Below, in pieces: positions 46,001-58,000 of a stretch of 64,000 bases of DNA. Position 1 is the first letter of the stretch, and every line of letters starts with the position of its first letter. A program made the translations under genes and the position numbers. Source of the DNA: Agapetus fuscipes (lineage: Eukaryota > Arthropoda > Insecta > Trichoptera > Glossosomatidae). The notes beneath the pieces were generated by a model, which did no database searches, was not told the origin of the DNA, and worked only from the letters and a program-made list of their open reading frames with translations. The DNA lies in assembly GCA_951799405.1 (NCBI GenBank), contig OX637343.1, forward strand, positions 5,952,001 to 6,016,000, written 5' to 3'.

Positions 46001-49000
46001 GTTTAACCCCTGGAGTGCCAGTGATTTTCTGGCATAGCAGTATTGCATGCGATTTTTGATCTTATTGCTGTGTAACAATTAAAGAAAAATGAAAAAAATC
46101 GCATTTAGTACTATGAGCGTAGATCCACGTTCGGGCGCTCGAGGGGTTTCAGTTTTATTTAAAACTTTTTTTTTTTTATTCATTAGTTTTTATTATGTTG
46201 TCCAGAAATATTTTTCAATAGTCTTAAGCACAGATTTTTTGGTACTTGGTTTTAAATCTCACACCGACACCATTGTTACGTTTTTCCTTAGGGTTCTTTT
46301 AATTAAAACACAAGTTTAACCCAAGTTAGCCATACAGTTTATTTACACAGACTTTCTTACAATAGATTTATTTTAACAGACTTATTCTAACAGATTTATT
46401 TTAACACACTTATTTATTTCGTACAGATTACATTTATTTTACACCATATTGGTCGCCCTAGTAACTAGATACTCCTCTGTGTGAGTGCTTCGAAGACTGA
46501 CTCGCTTCAGCCGATTGTCGCCCTTCTTATAGCGGAACCTAGGGGCCATTCCGGCCTGCCCTAGAAAGTTCCACTACCACAGTTGTATAGACGATTCTGG
46601 ACATATTTATTTCATGAAGAGTCCATTTCCTACCTACATACACACCTTACAATTACAATCGTCTGGGCTAGAACATTCTCTCAAAACACACGTACACCAA
46701 TAAGCATCTACCAGTGTATTTCGTTACAATATTCACGCTGCAGAAGATAAATTTCCAATGATTGGCCTCATCGGTACAACAATAAAGAGATCTATGAAAT
46801 CTACAGAGAGCTCGATGTGATCAGTTTCATCAAAGTAGGGAGCCTGCAGTGGGCTGGCCACATAATTAGAATGAATGATGCCAACACCATTAAGCAACTA
46901 TAGAGCACTCTCTTTTTTCTTAATTGAAAAAAAAAAGATTTGTTAAGAAGAATACAATATTTAGCCTGGCCAGAAACAGGAATTAACATTTTCAATTAAT
47001 AAGTCTTTACTTAATATTTTAGTAAATTTCAAATTAGTAACTACCCAAAGACAACTCGCACGCTTAATAATAAAGAGCAATAACTCAAAAATTGGGAAAA
47101 TTGAGATTTTGTAATAAAACGCAAGAACAATGCGAGAAGAATAGGTAGAATGAGACAGCCGTTCAATTTGGACGAATATGACCGAGATAAAACATCGGTC
47201 GCCTTTTTCATCCCATACAAGTTGTACTGGTTGTTTGAACTTCAAACGTGATTTCCCTGAACTGTTGAACCAGAATCGAAGTTATTGTCGATAGGACAAT
47301 AGGGCTCGAACAGTCGAGGTTCAAACCTGCGCTTGTATCAATAAACCTGTGTCAGGGCAGGTCAGCAAGAGTTGCAGGGCGTGTGTTCATTTGAGATTTG
47401 GGTTTTTATGTTGTAAGTTCACATACGGCATGTGCAACTTATACGTGTCTGCTTGTGAGAATGCACATAAGGTGAATCCCAAATGTTACATATCTTTGCA
47501 ACTTAGATTGGAGTGTCGACACCTTATCATTCTGCTCATGGCTTGATGGCTCTTGGTTTACTTCCAGGGACAGAGTTGACTGCGCCAAAGGTATAGAAGT
47601 CGCTAAGGAAGGAAACCAATGCGACGCAGAGGAAGGCGAAGTCAAGGTAAATTAATTATGTGTCATTTTTGGAATTTTCTTTTGGGTCTGTTGTGCTCCT
47701 GGACCATTATTTTTCATTTTATCCAGAGTTGTGCAAATTTTGTGATCCAAATTTCTTTCTCTATGGTTTGGAGCTTAAAACCGTGGACGAATATTGGCGA
47801 ATTCCAGCTTCATCTATTTGTGTTCCTTTACTAATAGGTTGGTATGAAGCTGACCCCTAATGCTGTAAAAACTTGGTCCACTTTAGCCAATGCCACCACA
47901 CAGTTTCAGGGAAAAGTGGGAGGAGTCACAAAGTCAATGTTTATGTGACGTTTGGTTAATTTTGTGTGTACACATGCATCATGTATAAAGGGCAAACTTA
48001 CATAATATGCCTGCTTGTGAGCCTATGAGCCTTAAATGTCAATACATCTTTACAGCTTAGATTACAGATTATAGACACTCTTCTTTAACTTTTTATGGCC
48101 GAACTGCCTCAACATCTTTTCCAACTGTTTCACCATTTTGCCTCAAACTTTCAGACTTTTCCACATCGATACCTTGAAGGTAAAACTGAATAAGTGACAT
48201 ATTAAGCTAACATTAGTTTCTCAGATAAATGCTCCTTTTTTCCTATTTTCTGTGAGAGAAAACACCAACACAGTGTGAAGATCCTATAGTTTACAAGTTC
48301 TATATGATCGCTTACTTATAATAGTTCACTTACTGTTAGAAGTTACACGCAATAAAACGTTTTTCACAATTTCTCAAATCAGTGAATCAGCACTTATTCA
48401 GTTTTACCTTTGAGGTGGCGATATATTTTCAGACTTTGTCTTAAAATAGTAATTTATGTTAGAATACTGCCGTGCACTCTCATTATCTGGAGGCAAATAT
48501 TGGCAGAATACTCGGGAGATAGCACAATATGTACTTGAAAATAACTGACTGGGTAACTGTAGTGAAGTGCCACAGTGTCCCTCCAATGCTTGTTTGGTTT
48601 ATCTATCATTTGATTCGAAGATGGTCTTTTAATGAAATTGTCTGAAGAATCACTTTTTAATTGACCGGTCCTTAGTCCAGTGGCAACACTTTGAACTCGT
48701 AAGTGAAAGGTTTTGGGTTTGAATCTCGGCGGAGCACAATAAATATACCATTTATAATTTCAAATATGCTCTTCGCTGGGCTGAAAAATTCATAAAACCT
48801 TTATCCGGTCGATAGCTCAGTTGGTAGAGTGCTTGCATTCTACCCCGTGAGCTCGGGTTCGAATCCCACCGAGGAGGGTGTCAGAAATGATTTCCCATTT
48901 CGGTGTTTATTTCAAACCCCATAATAAAAATACCGGCAAGGTTTACTCAGCCTTCACAAGAAATGAGTACCAGCCCCCTTAGAAGCTGCGAAACTCCTAC

Positions 49001-52000
49001 TTCAAATCAAGTGGTTGGCGTAAGGCCAGCCCCTTACCTGTAAAAATAAATAGGTTTTACTCGCCACATGCGACCCCTGCGGGGATAACGCGGCAAGAAG
49101 TTACACTATATGTGTAGCTTAGTTTATCAAAGACCGGTCACTAACAGGTCCATCCAGCCTTACATCAACTGGGTCTTGCTTGAGTATTGCGCTTTGTAGC
49201 GATGACTAAGCTCGTAAACACCTCTACGGCACCACAACAAGTGTCATAGACCCCTAGAGTCTCTGAAATCTAGAGAGTCTCCTGCGCAGGATTTCTTTAA
49301 AAAAAAAACTACACAATCTGAGCTAAGAAAGAAACATAAAACACGATAATGTGAGAGCTGGAGAGATGTTTTCCGGGATCTGTTGCTATGGTCTATGGGA
49401 GCTGGCGCTTCCGGACGTTTCGCCCATGTCTACGATGGGCTTCTTCAGCGTAAAGTATGATGATGAAGATGATCTTGATGAAAACTGTGAGGTCAACTCT
49501 TATTCAATGTGAGAGCTGTTTTAAATATTTGTAAAATCAATTTTCCAGTTTTCATAAGACACATTGGCCCAGTACACATACAAGCATTGCTCATGTGAAA
49601 TTACCTCTGGTGGAGATAAGACAAACAAGCACTTTGGGGACGCCAGAACAAACACTCTACTTACTCAAAAAAAAAATCTATTGATTATCTTGGAGAATAT
49701 AAAATGAATGTATGTCAACCCTTAACTGAATACCACTTTAAGTTCACTGATCTCTATGTTATAATCTAAGTTGTAAAGATATATTAATATTTAAATTTAT
49801 ATTAAATGGAAGCCCACAAGCAGACATGTGTAAGTTCACGTTTACAGATGCCACATCTACTACATATAACTCCCATCTCAAATGAGCAAAAACCCTGCAT
49901 CTCTTGGTGACCTTCCCTGAAACAGGGGTGGCATTGGCAAAGTGAACTATTTTTTACAAAAAATTGGTTCACTCGGCCAATGTCATTTCCAATGCCTTGG
50001 GCTTATGTTCATTTGAGATTGTTTTTAAAAAAATAGATTTGTGAAGAGGAATGCAATTCACCAACGTATTGTGACTGGCCAGAAACAGGTATTCATATCA
50101 ACAATTAATAATTCATTATTATATTTTAATAAATAATTACCCAATGACATCTGTTAAACCAAGATCAAAGTTAAGGTCAAATAATATTCCAAATGCGCTA
50201 GAAAGATCAGGCACTTGACTCCCTCGGCCATAACACCTATTATGTTTTATGTTACAAGTCCACATGCGGCTTGGAATGCATGTGATATGAATCTTAAATT
50301 TTAATATTTTTTTAAATAGATTTGTGGAAAGGAATGCAATCCACCAACCTATTTTACCTGGCCAGTTGTCTTCATGCGAAAGCAGAAGCTTGTGTGCATG
50401 CAACGGCATCTGTTGAACCAGGGTCGAAGCTATCGTCGCGGGATTCGAACCAGCGTTATCCGGTTCCAAATAACCTGTCTCGATTCCCGCGGCTATAACA
50501 CCGACATATCTAATATATCTTTGTAACGTAGATTATAGATTAAAGAGCACAATAAATACAGGTTTACTTTGTTTCTCCCAAATTTTACCTTATTGCAAAG
50601 TAATGGGAAATGTTACAGAGATCAATGCAGCATCCGCTGGGCTCTTTTACTTTCACCGATACCAGTACACCCATGTGTACAGGTACACTAGCATTCACTT
50701 GAAGATTCCAGACCCTCACACACTTTGCTTGACTTTAATCATCACTAATATTACAACTTCCATGGCCATTTTTATAACCATAATATATTATTATCATTAC
50801 TATTGTTAATTTTCAGAATTGCTGTCACTCCTGCAGGTTGGCCATCACTATTGGCGCCTCCAGCAGCTCCTGTGGTGTCCCTAGCAACAGGACTGACTAT
50901 ATTTGCTGTGAGGTAAGTCTTTATCTAAGTTGCACATTTTAGGCCGGTCGACCTCAGTTAGTAGAGTAACGCAAAACGCAAAACGCAACTAAGCTACACA
51001 TATAGTGTAACTTCTTGCCGCGTTATCCCCGAAGGGGTCGCATGTGGCGAGTTGAACCTATTTATTTTTACAGGTAAGGGGGCCGGCCTTACGCCAACCA
51101 CTTCAGTTGAAGTGGAGGTTTCCCAGCTCCCGAGAGTGCTGGTACTCATTTCTTGTGAAGGCTGAGTAAACCTTGCCGGTATTTTATTTTAGGGTTTGAA
51201 ATAAACACCGAAACGGGAAATCATTTCTGACACCCTCGGTGGGATTCGAACCCGAGCTTTCGGCATGGAATGCAAGCACTCTACCACCTGAGCTATCGAC
51301 CGGACGAGTGCTTGCATTCTATGCCAACGGCTCAAGTTCGAATCCCGTCGAGGATGTCAGAAATGATTTCCTATTTCTGTGTTTATTTCCAACCGAACTA
51401 AAAATACCCATAAAGTATACTCAGCCTTCATAAGAAATGAGTACCAGCCTCCTCGGGAGCTGGGAAACCTCCACCTCAACTGAAGAGGTTGGTATAAGGC
51501 CGACTCCCATACCTGTAAAAATAAAAAGATTCACTTGCCGCATTCGACTCCTTCGGGGAAAACATGGAAGTTACACTATATGCAAAGCTCATTTGCATTT
51601 TACGTTGTGTTACGTGCAGCATGTGTAAGCGTGAATCTCAACATGTCTGCTTGTGGGTATACATTAAATATTGACCTTAAATGCAAATCATTTTAGAGAT
51701 AGACCAGAGACTCTACAGCCCGTTATGATTATCTATTTTGTACTCTTATCTATTTTTTTCCCTTTTAGTTTGAGCGAGAGAGACAGAAAGAAGAAACAAC
51801 GACTGAAGAAGTTGAAGAAACGACGACGCCTTCTTCTTCTCCAAAAAAGGCAAACAGTAAGTCCTTATACTTCTTCTTCCTAGCTTTCCTTTCTCCACTC
51901 CTGGATGCAGATCCTTCAATCTTTTCCATTCTTCTTTATTTCCATCAGCATTGGATTGATTTCCCAGCTGTAAGTTTATGTACGGCGCTACACAGATATT

Positions 52001-55000
52001 AGTGAATTTAGATGACAGCTGAAGGAGGGCGCTGTTATGATACGCTGTTTTTTTTAAATAAATTTGTGAAGACGATTGCAATTCACCAACCTAATTTGCC
52101 TGGCCAGAAACAGGTATTAACATCATCAATTAATAGTTCATTGTTACAAAGGAGGGCGCTGTTATGATACACTGTTTAAAAAAAATAAAAAAATTGTGAA
52201 GATGAATGCAATTCACTAACCTAATTTGCCTGGCCAGAAATAGGTATTAACATCATCAACTAATAATTAATTCACTGTTTAATATTTCAATAAATTATTA
52301 GTTAACTATTAGCCAATGACATCTATTGAACCAGGGTCAAAGTTATTGTCGATAGGACACGGCGTAGACGTGGTTCGAACTTGCGATTGTTTCAATAACG
52401 CAAATTCAAGTGCCGGCGCCTTATCCCCTTGATCAGCGACATGGGTATTTAAGTATAAATAAATCATCCTAAGTTTGATGATGATAATGATGTAGAATCC
52501 ATCGTTCCGGGCTTGTAGACCATGTTCAATAATTGAAGGCTGCTTCATTCTTTTTTCTTTTTGAATAAAGAAAGAATAAAGCAGCCTACAATTGTTGAAC
52601 ATGGTCTACAAGCCCGGAAAGATGGATTCTACATCATTATCATCATCATCTGAAGCCGGCCATGAAAGCCTAAAAACACTTATCATCCTAAGTTTATTTA
52701 ATTTTTTAAAATAATAACAGATACAGTATTTCTGGCTTTGATTATTTATTATTTTATCAAATTCCTTACTGTGTCTTGTGTTATGTATTCTGCAATTTAT
52801 GTTTTCAACCTAAATATTTAATGTCTGGACCAAGAAAAATAAATTATGCAATAGACAGGACTGCAAGGTCAGTTTTTAAATTCCGTGCTTCTTCTATTTT
52901 TATTGCAATAAATAAGTTTTTTGCAGAAAACATAATTTACGAGGGGGCTTCCAGTGAACAAACAATTTTGTTTAACCAACGTCCTTTTCACACAGCACAA
53001 ATTCTGTCTGGTTTATTTATGGTTTCAGATAGGATCGCCGGGTAAACTGTGTGAAACTTTCATCCATCCCTATACACTATTAGACTTCTGATCCGGCACT
53101 GGATAAAACACCATAGACAAACCGGACAGGATTCATTCTGTGTGAAAGGGTTTAGGAGCTCTACGCGGCTTTTATCCCCTTATGTCCGTCTGTAGCTCAG
53201 TTAGTAGAGTGCTTGCATTCCATGCCGAGAGCTCGGGTTTGAATCCCACCGAGGAAACGATTTCCCGTTTTGGTGTTTATTTCAAAACCAAAAAAGGTTT
53301 CATACGGTGGGCTCTTGGACTACCCCGTGGAGAACTGGGAAACCACACTTCAACTGAAGTGGTTGGCGTTAGGCTGGCCCCCTTACCTGTAAAAATAAAT
53401 AGGTTCCCCACATGCGAAACCCTTAACGGGATAACGGGGCAAGAAGTTGCACTATATGTGTAGCTTAGCTGCGTTTATGTGGGGCTTGTGACTATAAAAT
53501 TGTAACAAGAATAAATCTAACAAAATTTCAACTAAATATTGACAGGGTCATTTACAACACGTTTGACGCATAGGCGATCCATGGAACATTGATTTTTTGT
53601 ATGAAAAATTCACTATATTTTTTTCATGCGCCGCGGAGAATCAAACTTACGGCTTTTGGATTACGAGTCTGCATCATTAACCGTTAGACTACAGACTGAT
53701 CTCTGTTGACCGTACCTACCATTGTAAGACAAGTCTGTTGATGATATATTTAATTTTTTTATTCCAGCTCCTTCCACCATTAACGCATGTGAAGACATTG
53801 GCTTTGAGTTGTGTGCTCACTTGTGTATTGTAAATGGCGACAGCTACACCTGTCAGTGCAGGACAGGCTTCAAACTGCGAGCTGACAAACACTCTTGTCA
53901 GAAAATCACTGAAAATAACCGGTAAGTCTTGACTAACCTAACCTCAAAACACAATTCATTCTTTTTTTCTAATTTTTATAACCAACAAAGTATTTTCAAT
54001 TGACTTCATTATTTGAAAAAGGAACACAGGATGTAGAAAAACAAACAGGAAGTGAGTTGCGGTTGGTTGGAATAGGTACCATAGACAATGAAAAATTTAA
54101 TACCAGTTGAAAAAAATATTTTTGACATTTATTAGTGTTTTGACAGGTAGGTATAATTTTATTTTTTGAGAAATGTTTTAGTTTTATTAAATAGCAGACT
54201 ATTAAATTGGAAAATATTTTCCAAAAAAAGTATTTTTGTTAATGCATTATAACATTTGAAAGTCAAGACACACAAAACGTTTAACTTATTGGATTTGAGC
54301 AAAATACATCTTCTCTACTATTTAAAGAAAAATCTCAAATAAGATGTTAATGATTATTTTTAAATGCTTTGCTTTATAATTTGATAATGCTAAATAATTA
54401 TAATAAATAATAATAATAAATAATAAATAATAATAAATATTAAAAAAATTATTTCATTATACCTAACAATAATGCATTTTTGAATCTTACATTTGTGTTT
54501 AAAAATTTTTTTATCTATGAATTTTGTTTTTGTTTTGGAAAAAAAATTGTTTTGAAAATTATTTTATAAAATATATTTGTAACTATTCTGCTCCCGAAGA
54601 TGCCTCATTAGGCGAAAATATTCGAGCAAAAAAGAAATAAATAAGTGAATTAAAACTTTGTTTCCATTTAAATTTTTTAAATAACTAAATAATTGGTTTG
54701 TGTTTTGTGGTGAATGATTGTAGATGCCAGAAGAAGAATCCATGTGAGCAGAAGTGCCAGGATACCGGAGAAGCGCTGATCTGCTCGTGCAGACGAGGAT
54801 ATGAACTGCTCAAGGACAATGTCTCCTGCATAGGTATACTTTAATATTTATTCGGAGTGAGGTAGGTATTAATGAAAACACTCCTGTTGATTATGGACAC
54901 ATTAGTAAGCTGCACTTGCCAACATTGTTATGCCCGCTTTCCACTGCGAGCGGGAAATAGCTGAGCGGGAGCGGGAAATAGCTGAGCGGAGCGTAGTGAA

Positions 55001-58000
55001 ATAGTTTTGGCCTTCCATTGCGAAAGAGTTTTAAAAAATAATGGTATTTGCCTTCCACAGCCAACGAGCTCGACGGAGTGAGCTAGGCGGGAAATGAGAT
55101 GAGTCAGATGAAAGAGTTGTTTGCCTTCCATCTACAGCGGGCTTAGCGGAGCCCACAGAGTAGCCAACTAGGCGACATGACAGTGTGTGACGGCTCATTG
55201 CAGCCTACGCCCAGATCAAACGTTTTAATTATTAATAAAAAAGTTTTTTTTGTTTCGAGAAATAAAAAGTAATGTATTATTTTGCTTTAATACATAAAAA
55301 GTAGATGTTTTAAATAAAACATACATTTTAATATTTTCAAATTTATAAAATAATGTATGATGTGTTTTTGTAAATCATGTATGATGTGTTTTATCGCGGG
55401 GTACTTTCACTGTAACTGTAACTGTAACTCTGTCGCCATTCCGCTAGGGGTGGCCAGAGCCTCTGCAGAGCTGCCTCCATTTTTTCCTATCCTGACATAC
55501 CTCTTTCAATTCCTTCATATCCATCACCTTTTTCATGCATTTTCTTCTTTTACGCTCACTTTGTATATCCCATTCTTTCACAATCTCCTCAATCTGATCA
55601 CTCCATACTTTTCTCGGTCGTCCCTTCCCTCTTTTTCCTTTCACACTTTCTTTGTATACATACTTTGTCAGTCTATCATCTTTCATTCTTTCCACATGCC
55701 CAAACCATCTCATCACATTCTTTTGTACTTTAACTTTCACATCCTCTTTCAAATTACATTCTTTTTTTACCCATTCATTCCTAACTCTATCCCTCAAAGT
55801 TTTTCCTGTCATACTTCTCAAATGCTTCATTTCCACCGTACATACTTTACTCATTTCGCTATCATTCACTGTCCATGCTTCACTTCCATACATCAAAGTC
55901 GGTAACAATATGCCATTGTGTACCGCCATTCTCAGATCCATCGTCAATCGCTTGTTCTTTGCTATTCTTCCTATTGCACCGACCACTTGCTTTCCCTTGC
56001 ACACCCTATTCTCAAGTTCTCTTGTCATCTTTCCATTCTTTTCAAACATACTTCCCAAGTATCTAAATTCATCCACAATTTCAACTTTCGTACCATTCAA
56101 CATAAACGTGCATTCTTCAGTTTCATCCCTTCTGTCAAAAATCAGTACTTTCGTCTTACTTGCATTAATTTTCAACTTGCTTGCACACAGAACATGGTTC
56201 AAACTAGAGAGCATTGTCTGGAGTTCCGCTGCTGAATCAGCAATTAATACTGCGTCATCAGCATAAAGCAGAACTCCGACTTTTCTCTCTCCAATTTGTA
56301 TGCCATGTCCTTCCAGATTCGCTTGTTTAACACAATGATCCATGATTATATTGAATAACCATGGGCTCATTATGCAACCCTGTCTCACACCTTTGTACAC
56401 ATTAAAATACTCGCTGTATTCTCCATCCACCCTGACACACGCCCTGCTATTTACATAGATGGCGCGTATCGCATTCAAAAGTGCTTTGTTTACACCATAC
56501 TTCTCTAGCACACACCACATCATACTTCTATCCACCGAGTCGAAGGCTTTCTCAAGATCTACGAAAGCCGCGTAGACCTTTTTATTAACGGCCAGCTGTT
56601 TTTCGACTATCTGTCGAAGCGCGAATATCTGGTCTACGCAACCTCTTTCTGGCATAAAGCCAGATTGTATATCTGAGACCTTCTCCTGGGTGGATAATCT
56701 TACCCTATGGATAAGAATCTTGCATAGCACTTTACCTGGCACACTAAGAAGGCTGATCGGTCTGTAGTTACGGCAGTCTTTTTTGTCGCCTTTACCTTTG
56801 TAAATTGGCACAATGACCGCCTCTCTCCAGTCCGATGGAACCTCCTTGACACTAACACACAATTCGCAAAGCTCTTTCATCCATTCGATCACACATTCTC
56901 CTCCCGCTTTCAACATCTCAGGTCTCACACCATCCACACTTGCAGCTTTCCCATTCTTTAATTCCTTTATAACCTTTCTTACTTCTTCTTTCGATATTTT
57001 CAAAACATTACCCTCATCATATTCTCCTTTCACAGTTAAATCACATTCATCTTCACCAAAAACCTCATTAAAATATTCTTTCCATCTCTTTTTTACATCT
57101 TCTTTATTCCACAGAATGTCTCCGCTGACATTTTTGATTCCCGGAGTTGTGGACTTACAACTTTCGTCGTTTTGTCTCACCCAGCTCCAAAACATCTTTT
57201 TATTGTCAGAGAAGTCATTCTGTGCTCTTTCACTTAATTTCTCTTCCATACTTCTCTTCACATTTCTTGTAATAGCAACTGTCATGCAACTGCGCGGGTT
57301 GGTGCGGGGGGCACGGGGGAGCGGAGTCCGTTGAAAACTAGCGGCCGAGACCATGACACAGCGGACTCATTTATACTCGCTCAGTCCGCTCCGCTCACTC
57401 CGCTGTCGGTGGAAGCACTTCTATGAAATTTACTGTTGCTAGTCAAGCGGAGTCCGTACGGAGTCCGCTGGAAACTCGCTCAACTCTGCGACCACTTTTG
57501 TAACTCTTTGTACTCGCTCAGTCCGCTCCGCTCACTCACTGTCGGTGGAAGCACTTCTATGAAATTTACTGTTGCTAGTCGAGCGGAGTCCGTACGGAGT
57601 CCGCTCCGCTCGCAGTGGAAAGCGGGCATTAAGGTGGCAGCATGTCAGATCACAAAACCCGTTGTCATTCCTTTTTGTGATTTATTTCAATTAAATATAT
57701 TACACTTAACATGCAAAGCCTATTAATACATATAAAAATCAAAAACTCAATTAAATGAATAAAAGACAACACAACACTATGCAGCTAACAGCCCTGCTAC
57801 AAAGAATCAAGGCTTCAACCGCCACAATTCAACACCTCTGAGTGTCATAAACCCCTAGAGACTCTTAAATCTAGGGAGTATCCCGCACAGGTTACCTTTA
57901 AAAAATTACACACAAAAAACCTATGTTAATAGTTTGAAATAAACGAACAGTCTTCTTAGTGATTATTTTTCAAAGTATACGAGCTTAAGACATCTAGTTA

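Larger units (their letters stand above)
43597..46728 (-). mobile_element. LTR retrotransposon without gag-pol, carrying a SAP-DEK coding region
   Basis: Complete LTR element on the minus strand in fibulin intron 2. The 4-bp target duplication is 'atat' (43593-43596 and 46729-46732). Directly inside the 5' LTR (plus-strand right side) the minus strand reads TGGTGTCGGTGTGAGATTT, resembling a primer-binding site for tRNA-Leu. Directly before the 3' LTR it reads AAGGGGGGGATAA, a polypurine tract. The 2.2 kb inside holds a leader (with a piggyBac MITE), a SAP-DEK reading frame and a short 3' region. No protease, reverse transcriptase or integrase is visible, so it would need helper proteins. Ends are TG...CA; superfamily is not settled (BEL/Pao or Gypsy). 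Confidence 0.88.
48575..49650. mobile_element. MITE-E hosting nested retroposons
   Basis: Ends 'aatgcttgtttggtttatc' and 'gataagacaaacaagcactt'. Inside are SINE-2 (48663-49300, itself split by SINE-1 48803-49122) and the hammerhead-core element (49361-49506). Confidence 0.78.

Noticed and set aside
48803..48880. A genuine tRNA gene at the SINE-1 heads
   Set aside because: A and B boxes are good, but there is no matching 3' acceptor strand and the same head recurs with a 250-bp body.
52776..53045. 89-residue frame MCYVFCNLCFQP...
   Set aside because: It runs into an inverted-repeat MITE and has no recognisable domain or splice context.
55357..57334. Plus-strand frames of up to 204 codons over the LINE
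   Set aside because: Shadows of the minus-strand reverse transcriptase, without motifs of their own.
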